DNA of 7,596 nucleotides, taken from the NCBI GenBank assembly GCA_946647055.1, contig CAMPCT010000096.1, positions 1 to 7,596 of the forward strand, in the 5' to 3' direction. This stretch comes from an uncultured Atopobium sp. Lineage in GTDB: Bacteria; Actinomycetota; Coriobacteriia; Coriobacteriales; Atopobiaceae. Positions within the stretch are counted from its first letter, which is position 1. Every line of letters starts with the position of its first letter. Positions 1 through 5,947 of the stretch are shown here, piece after piece. The notes under the pieces were generated by a model. That model saw only the letters and a program-made list of their open reading frames with translations, had not been told where the DNA came from and made no database searches. A program made the translations under genes and the position numbers.

Positions 1-587
1 ACCGAGGGGCCAAGGCCCGCATTGCCAGCGCACTCGTAGATATCCTCGCAGAGGGCTGTCCCGACCGCGATGTTCCCGTGAAGGAGCTCATCCGTCGTTC
101 GGGAGTGAACCGCTCCACGTACTACTACCATTTCCACAGGGTCGACGAGGTGTTCTCCTTCCTCATCGACTCCTTCGCAGACGAGTTCGAGCGGGTGCTC
201 ACGGGATTTGCCGGGCATTACGCGGGCGAGGAGGCGAGCGATGTGCTGTTGGACGGCAACCTGGAAGTCCTTCGCTACGTCTACGACCACCACAGGGAGT
301 TCTTGGTGCTCATGGGCAGCCAGCATAGGGACTACTTCCGGTACCGTCTCGCTCGCGTGTTCAGGAAGACATTCGAGGGCTACGACTGGATCGCCGCCGA
401 AGACGGGCAGGACAGGGCGCTCACCTACACCGAGCGTCGGTTCTGCGCGTTCTTCTCGGGATACGGGATGTACGGGCTCATCGAGTGCTGGGCCAAGCGG
501 TCATTCGAGGACACTCCCGAAGAGGTCTCGGCCATGGTGGGCAAGCTCATTCAGTCCTCACTCGTCTCGTTTGGGCGGACGGTCTAG
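1..587 (+). CDS. TetR/AcrR-family transcriptional regulator (5' end outside window)
   Basis: The reading frame is open to the left edge (first full codon at base 3), so the gene is 5'-truncated by the window. A GTG at 78 lies inside the DNA-binding domain and is not the real start. Seen: from the edge the protein reads as TetR helix 1 (RGAKARIASALVDILAEG), then helix-turn-helix VPVKELIRRSGVNRSTYYYHF, the classic tetR_N pattern ending in TYYYHF. The remaining ~125 residues are an all-helical ligand-binding part, with HHREFLVLMG and a C-terminal GYGMYGLIECWAKRSFEDTPEEV segment as in the TetR_C_8-like group. Known: such proteins are dimeric repressors released by a small ligand. Inferred: it may control itself and the hydrolase downstream on the same strand, because inverted repeats lie in the gap. 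The ligand cannot be read from sequence. Only a few N-terminal residues seem to be missing. Confidence 0.93.
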   Translation, partial: RGAKARIASALVDILAEGCPDRDVPVKELIRRSGVNRSTYYYHFHRVDEVFSFLIDSFADEFERVLTGFAGHYAGEEASDVLLDGNLEVLRYVYDHHREFLVLMGSQHRDYFRYRLARVFRKTFEGYDWIAAEDGQDRALTYTERRFCAFFSGYGMYGLIECWAKRSFEDTPEEVSAMVGKLIQSSLVSFGRTV

Positions 588-674
588 GCGCGTATCGATC
601 GACCTGGACTTTCAGGCATAATTGTTCAGATTCTTGATGGGGCTGAATCCCGAACTCGCACACCCTCCGATGCA

Positions 675-727
675 AACCAATCGGCCCGAATCGTTGGTTG
701 AGCCCAACCTCTTTTCGCACGTAGGAT
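675..727 (+). promoter_or_regulatory. Candidate promoter with overlapping inverted repeats upstream of the hydrolase
   Basis: AACCAA (675-680) and TTGGTT (694-699) form a perfect 6-bp inverted repeat with a 13-base spacer. GGTTG (696-700) and CAACC (705-709) form a second with a 4-base spacer, sharing the middle half-site. They overlap a -35-like TTGAGC (698-703), which has an 18-base spacer to a -10-like TAGGAT (722-727), each matching 4 of 6 consensus bases. This arrangement would suit repression by the adjacent TetR protein, but neither the promoter nor the operator is strong by sequence alone. The rest of the gap (588-674) shows nothing I can name. Confidence 0.35.
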
Positions 728-761
728 GCCCATAGGGATATACCAGTGCAGAGAGGGGAGC

Positions 762-1850
762 ATGATGGCCAAGACGCTAGACGAGAAGCTTGCCCTGCTG
801 GCCGACCGCTTCGACGGAATGAGGTGGGGCCATCCGGAGATTGCCGAGTTCTATGAAGGCATGCGTCATAACAACGATGCCACCGGCGATGTCTACTTCA
901 ACATGGACCTGCCCTACGAGCAGCGTCTCGAGGCCGTGACGAAGGCTTACGAGGGAACGCGTGCCATGCTCGCGCAGATGGCTGCGGCCAATCCGGACGC
1001 CCGTGCTCCTGAAGTCGTGAGCGTGCCCGGCTGTCCCGAGGAGCCCGACACACCGGCCGAGGTCAACATCTACCGTCCGGAAAAGACGTCCAAGAAGGTA
1101 CTCCCCGTGCTCCTGTGTGGAGCGGGCGGCGGCCTCTACATGTGCTCCATCTCGGGCATCTTCCAGCAGTACGCCGACCAGTACGAGTGCCTGTGCGTGG
1201 TCCCGCGCTACCGCACCGCCTTCGAGGGAAAGTGGCCTGGCGCCCTGAACGACCTCCATGCCGCCTACCAGTATGTGGTCGACAATGCTGCCGAGCTTGG
1301 CGTTGACCCAGACAACGTGACCCTCTACGGGGTTAGCTCGGGTTCCCATCTTGTGCTCTCGCTTGCATACCGCCTCAAGCGCTATGGCGTGTCGCTTCGC
1401 GGGTGTGTCCTCAACAGCGCGCTGGTCGATGACAGGCCCATCTTTGCTTCGAGTGGCATCAAGACCCTGTGGGACGCGCGTCTCCAGTGGCTCGCCAGCG
1501 TCCAGTGGCGCGGCCCTGCCGCAATCCCCGGAGAGGGAGGCCCCGAGGTCTTTCCAAACTACGCCACGGTCGAGGACTGCATTGGCCTGTGCCCGGTATT
1601 CCTGCACATAGAGGCGGAGGATGCCAACGCCAGCGCTGTGCGCGCCTTCGCGGACAAGCTTGTTCAAGCAGGTGTCTACCACGAGCTGCACGTGTGGGGC
1701 GGATCGTGCCACTCGGCCATTGGATTTGCCTACGCGATGGGTGACTCCGACCACGCACGGCGCTATATTGCCATGCTGGACGCGAACATTACCGACTGCA
1801 TGAAATATGACCTTCGCAGGTCTTGGATTCCAGAGCTGCTGGGGGAGTAG
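762..1850 (+). CDS. Alpha/beta hydrolase (fold-3 / hormone-sensitive lipase-like esterase)
   Basis: This is probably a cytoplasmic carboxylesterase-type hydrolase; no signal peptide is seen. Counting from 762 (362 aa): an N-terminal cap of ~105 residues; a beta strand and oxyanion loop LLCGAGGGLY (about 117-126); a nucleophile elbow GVSSG (190-194, Ser192); a likely acid Asp287 in EAEDANAS; and a catalytic His317 in GGSCHSA, preceded by the family-typical ADKLVQAGVYHELHVW. The family oxyanion motif HGGG reads AGGG here. Start choice: the purine run GAGAGGGGAG (751-760) lies just before a double ATG (762 and 765), and either could be used. An in-frame ATG at 726 would put this ribosome site inside the coding region, so I reject it. 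The gene follows the TetR gene on the same strand, and a hairpin lies 42 bases after its stop. The substrate is unknown. Confidence 0.88.
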   Translation: MMAKTLDEKLALLADRFDGMRWGHPEIAEFYEGMRHNNDATGDVYFNMDLPYEQRLEAVTKAYEGTRAMLAQMAAANPDARAPEVVSVPGCPEEPDTPAEVNIYRPEKTSKKVLPVLLCGAGGGLYMCSISGIFQQYADQYECLCVVPRYRTAFEGKWPGALNDLHAAYQYVVDNAAELGVDPDNVTLYGVSSGSHLVLSLAYRLKRYGVSLRGCVLNSALVDDRPIFASSGIKTLWDARLQWLASVQWRGPAAIPGEGGPEVFPNYATVEDCIGLCPVFLHIEAEDANASAVRAFADKLVQAGVYHELHVWGGSCHSAIGFAYAMGDSDHARRYIAMLDANITDCMKYDLRRSWIPELLGE

Positions 1851-1892
1851 GGCAAGATTGCCGTTGCCTTCCCCGCGAACCAAGTGACAAGA

Positions 1893-1923
1893 GGCACCGT
1901 GCCGGCATGTCGGGCACGGTGCC
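1893..1923 (+). terminator. Hairpin, probable terminator of the hydrolase unit
   Basis: GGCACCGTGCC (1893-1903) and GGCACGGTGCC (1913-1923) are perfectly complementary over 11 bp around a 9-base loop. The hairpin begins 42 bases after the hydrolase stop. The following tract (GTCTATTTG) is only mildly T-rich, so it may be a weak intrinsic terminator or a transcript-stabilising stem. It could also stop transcripts arriving from the minus strand. Confidence 0.6.
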
Positions 1924-1975
1924 GTCTATTTGCCTTGCGTCCAGCATTGCCGGCCGCCGCATTGGCTATCCTGGC

Positions 1976-2183
1976 TTATCGCAGCGAGCCCTCCATGCCC
2001 TTGGAGGAAACGAGTCGCGGACTTCAGGAGACATGCTTGCCAGCCCGTCACGCGAGGTGACGAGGAGCACCTCTTTGTCGCGGGCGAGCATGCTGTTGAC
2101 CGGCACCGGGTTGCTTACATGGCCACCAAAGAAGACGCAGCCGGAGAGCTCGGGCTCCTAGGAAGGCGATTGCAGGTACGTGG
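1976..2183 (-). pseudogene. Decayed 3' fragment of a radical SAM gene
   Basis: Read on the minus strand, about 205 bases align with the C-terminal coding part of the intact radical SAM gene at 4140-5033. The best stretch, GCVFFGGHVSNPVPV then RDK..L...R.GLASM.PE.RDS.P, matches 30 of 46 residues of the intact protein by my codon-by-codon reading. It is broken: a stop (TAG) and two short indels lie near its upstream end, around CAATCGCCTTCCTAG. A one-base loss before AAGGGCATGGAG shifts the frame, after which KGMEGSLR and a stop (TTA on the + strand, 1976-1978) restore the ancestral ending. Many differences from the intact copy are silent third-base changes, so this was a diverged functional paralog or transferred copy before decay, not a recent duplicate. 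No 5' portion is found; homology fades about 20 bases from the stop of the Rpn gene. Small open frames crossing this stretch are not genes. Confidence 0.82.
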
Positions 2184-2204
2184 TCGACCATGACGAGGAG
2201 CAGT

Positions 2205-3122
2205 CTATTGGGCTAGGCCAAACTCCTTGAGGAGGGAGTCCATGAGACTGTCGTCATCAAGGGCAGCGAAGTACTCCTCGATGCGTCCGGCATCGTGCAA
2301 CCTCTTGGAGAGCTCCTTAACCCTGCGCTCCTTCTGAAGCTCGGCATGGGCAGTCTCCGCATCGATCCGGGCAGCCTCGACCTCGGCCTGGGCAGCCTCG
2401 ACCTCGGCCTGGGCAGCCTCGACCTCGGCCTGGGCAGCCTCGACCTCGGCCCTCTTCTCCTCAAGCGCATGGTTAAGAACAGTCAGTTCGTGCTCGTAGG
2501 TCATGACGCCCATGCTCGCCCTCACCCACCTTCGGTCGAGGTTCTTGTTCTTGACAGCGCGTGCAATGTCGCCCGCCAGGCCATCATCGAAGCTTCCTGT
2601 CAGGGCATAGTTTAGCAGTCCCGCAACCTCGGGATTCGTTTCCATCTGCCATGCCTGCGCGTTGAGCAGGATGGTGGTTGCTCCATCATCTACCGCGAGA
2701 CTGGGAACGTTGGTACACGTCGTCCTGAGCTCGTAGCGGGCACGGCCCATGCCAAGGGGGTCGGAGAGGCAGATGAAGATGACAAAGCTTCGGGGGACGT
2801 CGCTGTAGCCCGTGCCCTTGGGCATGTAGCGCGTTGCGATTGCGCTGTGGTAGAAGCGACAGCGACGGGCGATGTCCGGCTCCAAGCCCATTTGCATCTC
2901 TACATCGACAAACTCGCCATCGATGAGGGCGAGCACGTCGAGCCTGGCACCCCGTCCGTCGACCGTGGGCTGGACGGTCGCCTCGTCCTCGAGGAACTCG
3001 ATCCGCTCAACCGTCGTGCCGAGCACCGCGCCGATGAGGCGGGCGCACAGGTCCTCGTTCTCGGTGAGTACCGCGTTGAACATGAGGTGGTTGGTGAACT
3101 CAATCTCGTTTGCGTACTGCAT
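2205..3122 (-). CDS. Rpn-family PD-(D/E)XK nuclease / transposase-like protein with coiled-coil tail
   Basis: This is a 305-residue protein of the Rpn (recombination-promoting nuclease, transposase_31-like) group. Seen: N-terminal IEFTNHLMFNAVL, then the nuclease core with RLDVLALIDGEFVDVEMQMG. Asp62 and the E-x-Q pair Glu75/Gln77 fit the divergent PD-(D/E)XK active site. RCRFYHSAI (about 88-96) and RSFVIFICLSDPLG (111-124) are the usual following elements. Residues ~209-270 form a charged helical coiled coil with EVEAAQA repeated nearly four times (226-252), ending in a short helical tail. Known: E. coli Rpn proteins are DNA endonucleases that raise recA-independent recombination. The start is ATG at 3122 with AAAGGA six bases upstream. 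No inverted-repeat ends or target duplication were found, so it is not demonstrably an insertion sequence. It may be a domesticated or selfish nuclease gene. Confidence 0.88.
   Translation of the reverse strand: MQYANEIEFTNHLMFNAVLTENEDLCARLIGAVLGTTVERIEFLEDEATVQPTVDGRGARLDVLALIDGEFVDVEMQMGLEPDIARRCRFYHSAIATRYMPKGTGYSDVPRSFVIFICLSDPLGMGRARYELRTTCTNVPSLAVDDGATTILLNAQAWQMETNPEVAGLLNYALTGSFDDGLAGDIARAVKNKNLDRRWVRASMGVMTYEHELTVLNHALEEKRAEVEAAQAEVEAAQAEVEAAQAEVEAARIDAETAHAELQKERRVKELSKRLHDAGRIEEYFAALDDDSLMDSLLKEFGLAQ
2370..2451. repeat. 21-bp tandem repeat, ~3.9 copies, inside the Rpn gene
   Basis: The unit GGCAGCCTCGACCTCGGCCTG occurs at 2370-2390, 2391-2411 and 2412-2432 without change, and as a 19-base partial copy at 2433-2451. 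Being 21 bp, each copy encodes exactly seven residues (EVEAAQA) on the minus strand, one coiled-coil heptad. Gain or loss of a copy would lengthen or shorten the coil without shifting the frame. Confidence 0.95.
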
Positions 3123-3319
3123 TGCTGATCCTTTCTACCGCTGGTTTAATGACAGAACAAATGTACTAAACGTTCCGGACAATAATTCGGTTGGGGGCTG
3201 TGGCAGGGCTGAGCCGAGAATGAGATGGGGCTGGGGAATCTGAGGTCCGATAACCGATGTGGAGTCCGCTAAGCCAGCCGACGAATCGCTAAACTGGGGG
3301 AAGTTGATAGGAGGTTTGG
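3123..3319. other. Divergent intergenic region between the Rpn and kinase genes
   Basis: These 197 bases separate two divergent genes and must hold both promoters. Bases 3140-3190 are clearly more AT-rich than the surroundings, which suits the minus-strand promoter of the Rpn gene. I cannot assign a convincing -35/-10 pair on either strand. AGGAGG at 3309-3314 is the kinase ribosome site. AAACGTTCC near 3164-3172 also occurs on the minus strand at the near-palindrome at 5868-5881, possibly by chance. Confidence 0.4.
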
Positions 3320-4135
3320 GTGGGCGGGACCTTCACCAAGCGCGACCCGTATAGGCGCGCCTCGCTCGTGGGCGAGGCGGCTGCCCTGCGCTGGCTGGAA
3401 GAGGCCAAGGCCATAGGTGGGTTGCACGTTTCTCACGTTCTAAGCGCGACCGATGACGAGCTGGTCGAGGAACGCATCGAGACCTGCCGGCCGTCGCGCG
3501 AGGCGGCCGAGCGCATCGGTCGGGCGTTTGCGCGCACGCATGCGGCAGGGGCGGCTTGGTGGGGAGCACCGCCGCCGGGTTGGTCGGGTTCGTATCGCAT
3601 CGAGGACTCGCTCACGCCCACGGTAGGGGAGGACGACGCGCCATCTAGCTGGGGTGCGTTCTATGCCGAGCACCGCGTCATGAGCTACGTGCGGATGCTG
3701 GTCGACCGAGGCGAGCTCCCCGTGGCCTACGCTGCCCCCTTCGAACGTGTCGCATCCCGACTCTGCGCAGGCGACTTCGACGCGCCGCAACCCGGGCTCG
3801 TCCGCGCGTCCGGCCACGAGGTGGCGCGCCTGCACGGCGATCTCTGGGCGGGCAACCTCCTGTGGGATGCCAACCCCTCCAACCCAACGGGCGGCGCCCT
3901 CATCGACCCCATGGCCCACGGAGGCCACGCCGAGACGGACCTCGCCATGCTCGCCCTCTTTGGCTGCCCCTACCTGGACGTCATTCTCAGCGCCTATGAC
4001 GAGGTGTCACCTTTGGCGGATGGTTGGCGCGAACGGGTCGAGCTGCATCAGCTCTCGCCGGTCCTCTTGCACTGCGTGCTCTATGGCGGCTGGTACTGCC
4101 AGGAGGCGTTGGGTATCGCGCGTCGGTACGCGTGA
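3320..4135 (+). CDS. Fructosamine kinase family protein (ketosamine-3-kinase-like)
   Basis: This is a small-molecule kinase of the aminoglycoside-phosphotransferase fold. Seen in 271 residues: FTKR with Lys7 as likely ATP-binding lysine; GEAAALRWLEEA with Glu19 as its partner; WWGAPPPGW and WGAFYAEHRVMSY in the middle; catalytic loop ARLHGDLWAGNLLW (Asp174, Asn179); and metal-binding LIDPMAHGGHAETDLAML (Asp196). HGDLW.GN and IDP..HGGHAETDLA are diagnostic of the family. Known members phosphorylate sugar-amine adducts on glycated amines or proteins, so the linkage breaks down; the exact bacterial substrate is not known here. The start is GTG at 3320, five bases after a perfect AGGAGG. Length is close to full for the family. 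It converges with the radical SAM gene with only four bases between stop codons and no hairpin there. Confidence 0.9.
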   Translation: MGGTFTKRDPYRRASLVGEAAALRWLEEAKAIGGLHVSHVLSATDDELVEERIETCRPSREAAERIGRAFARTHAAGAAWWGAPPPGWSGSYRIEDSLTPTVGEDDAPSSWGAFYAEHRVMSYVRMLVDRGELPVAYAAPFERVASRLCAGDFDAPQPGLVRASGHEVARLHGDLWAGNLLWDANPSNPTGGALIDPMAHGGHAETDLAMLALFGCPYLDVILSAYDEVSPLADGWRERVELHQLSPVLLHCVLYGGWYCQEALGIARRYA

Positions 4136-4139
4136 CGTC

Positions 4140-5033
4140 CTACCAGCGCAGCGCACCCTCCATGCCCTTTGACGGATGAGAGTCCCGTGCCTCTGGCGGC
4201 ATGGAGGCGAGGCCCTCGCGAAGCTCCGCGAGCATCTCGTCCTTGTCTCGGGGAAGCAGGCCGCTGACCGGCACCGGGTTGCTCACGTGGGAGCCATAGA
4301 AGACGCAACCATCCACTTCGAGCCCCTCCAGGAAGGCGATCTCCTCCTCCAGGTACTGGCCCAGGGTGCACTCCTCGAACTCTCCTGCGGCAACCAGCTG
4401 CTCCAGCTGCGAGCCGGGGTCCACATGCAGGGGAGAGACGAAGACGAGCGTGGGTTTTGCCCCGTTGACCAGCGCTGCATTTGCTGCTGCGTGCTCTGTG
4501 ATGCGCGCGGGTCCCGCGGCTGCGTTGATGATGTTGAGGTTGAAGGGAAGGCCTGCGGCGTGCAGGCGTGCCAGCTGGTGGCGAGCCTCCTCTGCCGTGT
4601 AGCCCTTGTTCATGAACGTGAGCACGCCGTCCAGCGCGCTCTCCACGCCGATGTTGATGTTCGTGTAGCCGGCGGCCGCCAAGGCTGCAAGTTCCTCGTC
4701 GGTCTTGCTGGTTACGTTGGTGATGCGGGCGTAGCAACCGATGGACTCGACGAGCGGCAGGGCCTCGTGGACCATCTCGGCTATGTTGAGCAGGGCGTCC
4801 GCCGGCAGGCAGAAGGCGTCGCCGTTGACCAGGAAGACGCGCCTGGTGTGCGGCAGGGAGACGGCGGCCTCGGCCAGGTCCTCGACGATCTCCTCCACGG
4901 GCGACACGCAGAAGGGCTCGTTGGTGTACATGGTGCAGAAGGTGCACGCGTTGTGGCTGCAGCCGCGCGTGACCTGCAGCAGCAGCGAGTACATCTCATA
5001 GGGCGGGCGGAAGGTTATGCCGTCGTAGTGCAT
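4140..5033 (-). CDS. Radical SAM protein
   Basis: This 297-residue enzyme should bind a 4Fe-4S cluster and cleave S-adenosylmethionine to start radical chemistry. Seen: cluster loop TRGCSHNACTFCTMY, cysteines 25, 30 and 33, spaced C-x4-C-x2-C rather than the usual C-x3-C-x2-C. This is the GCSHN.C.FC.MY variant I recognise from a group of uncharacterised radical SAM proteins. VFLVNGDAF (66-74), with Gly71-Asp72, and NINIGVESAL (125-134) fit the SAM-binding barrel strands. The remainder (~200-297) is a C-terminal extension without a named domain or extra Cys cluster. It is second in an operon: the nitroreductase stop lies six bases upstream, and its AGGGAG ribosome site overlaps the end of that gene, so translation is probably coupled. 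The substrate is unknown. A decayed relative of this gene is present at 1976-2183. Confidence 0.9.
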   Translation of the reverse strand: MHYDGITFRPPYEMYSLLLQVTRGCSHNACTFCTMYTNEPFCVSPVEEIVEDLAEAAVSLPHTRRVFLVNGDAFCLPADALLNIAEMVHEALPLVESIGCYARITNVTSKTDEELAALAAAGYTNINIGVESALDGVLTFMNKGYTAEEARHQLARLHAAGLPFNLNIINAAAGPARITEHAAANAALVNGAKPTLVFVSPLHVDPGSQLEQLVAAGEFEECTLGQYLEEEIAFLEGLEVDGCVFYGSHVSNPVPVSGLLPRDKDEMLAELREGLASMPPEARDSHPSKGMEGALRW

Positions 5034-5039
5034 GGAGGG

Positions 5040-5789
5040 CTACTCCCTAACGTGGAAGATGCCGCCCTCGAGCCATTCGCATTGGTAGCCGTGGGCGGTG
5101 GCGGCAAGCTCGAGGTGGAGTCCCGCAATGCCCAAGTCGATGAACTCGATGCCACTCTTCACCTTGGGGAGCAGCGCTACCACACCACCCTCGGCATCCT
5201 CAAAGACGACGGGCTGCCCGTTGACCGACGACGGGGCCATGAGCACGGCGTCGACCCCCGCCCTGAGCCACTTTGGGGCGGTGTCGTATCCGGCGTAAAT
5301 TGCCTGGGGCTTCTTGTCGCGCGCGCGAAGCGCCCTGCGAATGCCACGCTGCTTGATGGGGGTGTGCTGGGGCGGATAGCCTATGACCAAGACCCCGTGG
5401 AGGACCTCGCCCTCCCGAAGGGGCTCGTGGACGGTCTTCTTGTCGTAGGTCCCGCAGACCCAGCAGGTGGAGAGGCCCAGGTTGGTGGCGAGCAGCGCAA
5501 CGCGCTCCCCGTAGTACCCCAGGTTGATGCGGGCGCCGGTGCCCTCGCCTGCGATGAGGGCGACGTAGGTCGTGGGCTGGCCGTGGAACATGGCGGGGTT
5601 GAGCCTGAGGTCGCCGCCGCCCTGCTCGGGACGGACGAGCACCATCCTGACGTGCTCGTCCCGTGCGGCAGCCTCCTCGTTGCCTGCCTCGACGGCTGCC
5701 TGGAGCTGGTCGAGCTTGCTTTCCTCGACCTCGAGCCCATTGTATGCACGGCACGAGATTCGCTTGCTGATGGCTGCCAAAGCGTCCAT
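5040..5789 (-). CDS. Nitroreductase family protein (TM1586-type)
   Basis: This is a predicted FMN-dependent oxidoreductase of 249 residues. Seen: N-terminal RISCRAYNG (10-18), the FMN-phosphate loop; GYYGERVALLATNLGLSTCWVCGTY (91-115), the dimer helix and flavin segment; then a second half with MAPSSVNGQPVVFE (184-197) and IEFIDLGIAGLHLELAATAHG (214-234). This order, with APS..N.QP late in the chain, is that of the TM1586-like group, where one chain holds two halves of the nitroreductase fold. The start is ATG, with AAAGGGGGAG (5793-5802) just upstream. It is first in a two-gene operon with the radical SAM gene. In the mRNA leader, a CCCCCC run (complement of 5833-5838) could pair with the G-rich ribosome site, but this is speculative. 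The electron donor and acceptor are unknown. Confidence 0.88.
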   Translation of the reverse strand: MDALAAISKRISCRAYNGLEVEESKLDQLQAAVEAGNEEAAARDEHVRMVLVRPEQGGGDLRLNPAMFHGQPTTYVALIAGEGTGARINLGYYGERVALLATNLGLSTCWVCGTYDKKTVHEPLREGEVLHGVLVIGYPPQHTPIKQRGIRRALRARDKKPQAIYAGYDTAPKWLRAGVDAVLMAPSSVNGQPVVFEDAEGGVVALLPKVKSGIEFIDLGIAGLHLELAATAHGYQCEWLEGGIFHVRE

Positions 5790-5867
5790 ACACTCCCCCT
5801 TTGCGTTGCCTTCTCTTGAACCTTACCCCTTTGGGGGGACGCTTTATCGCGGTAAACTGTGTCATTT

Positions 5868-5881
5868 TGGGAACGTTTCCA
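5868..5881 (-). promoter_or_regulatory. Operator-like near-palindrome (cre / LacI-family type)
   Basis: The + strand reads TGGGAACGTTTCCA and the minus strand TGGAAACGTTCCCA, symmetrical except at one base pair of positions. The minus reading fits the Bacillus catabolite-responsive pattern TGNAANCGNNNNCA at every fixed base. The site lies between the divergent nitroreductase and polyphosphate genes, four bases before the -35 box of the latter, a sensible place for a LacI-type regulator. No such regulator is in the window, so the assignment is inference. Confidence 0.4.
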
Positions 5882-5884
5882 GTT

Positions 5885-5913
5885 CTTACGCGAGCGGCGG
5901 GTGGCGGTAGAAT
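5885..5913 (+). promoter_or_regulatory. Candidate promoter of the polyphosphate:AMP phosphotransferase gene
   Basis: TAGAAT (5908-5913) matches the -10 consensus at 5 of 6 bases. CTTACG (5885-5890), 17 bases upstream, matches the -35 at only 3 of 6. A transcript would begin near 5920, about 28 bases before the ATG, leaving a short leader with GAGGAG (5937-5942) five bases from the start codon. Confidence 0.5.
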
Positions 5914-5947
5914 CGTGAGGACGGCCCCAACCACGTGAGGAGCCCCC

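Noticed and set aside
78..80. GTG as start of the TetR gene
   Set aside because: It falls inside the helix-turn-helix domain; the in-frame sequence upstream to the window edge is clearly TetR helix 1.
777..1883. A 368-codon minus-strand open frame opposite the hydrolase
   Set aside because: It is antisense to a gene with a good catalytic triad; no recognisable protein motif.
1823..2193. Two small plus-strand open frames (112 and 87 codons) after the hydrolase
   Set aside because: They cross the hairpin at 1893-1923 and the minus-strand radical SAM relic, and have no convincing ribosome site or motif.
2370..2451. Short regular repeats as a possible CRISPR array
   Set aside because: Units are directly head-to-tail with no unique spacers and encode a heptad repeat within a protein.
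2205..3319. The Rpn gene as a complete insertion sequence
   Set aside because: I found no terminal inverted repeats or flanking target duplication around it, so only the gene itself can be supported.
4176..5819. A 547-codon open frame on the plus strand
   Set aside because: It is the exact antisense of the radical SAM and nitroreductase genes, both of which have motifs and ribosome sites; this frame has neither.
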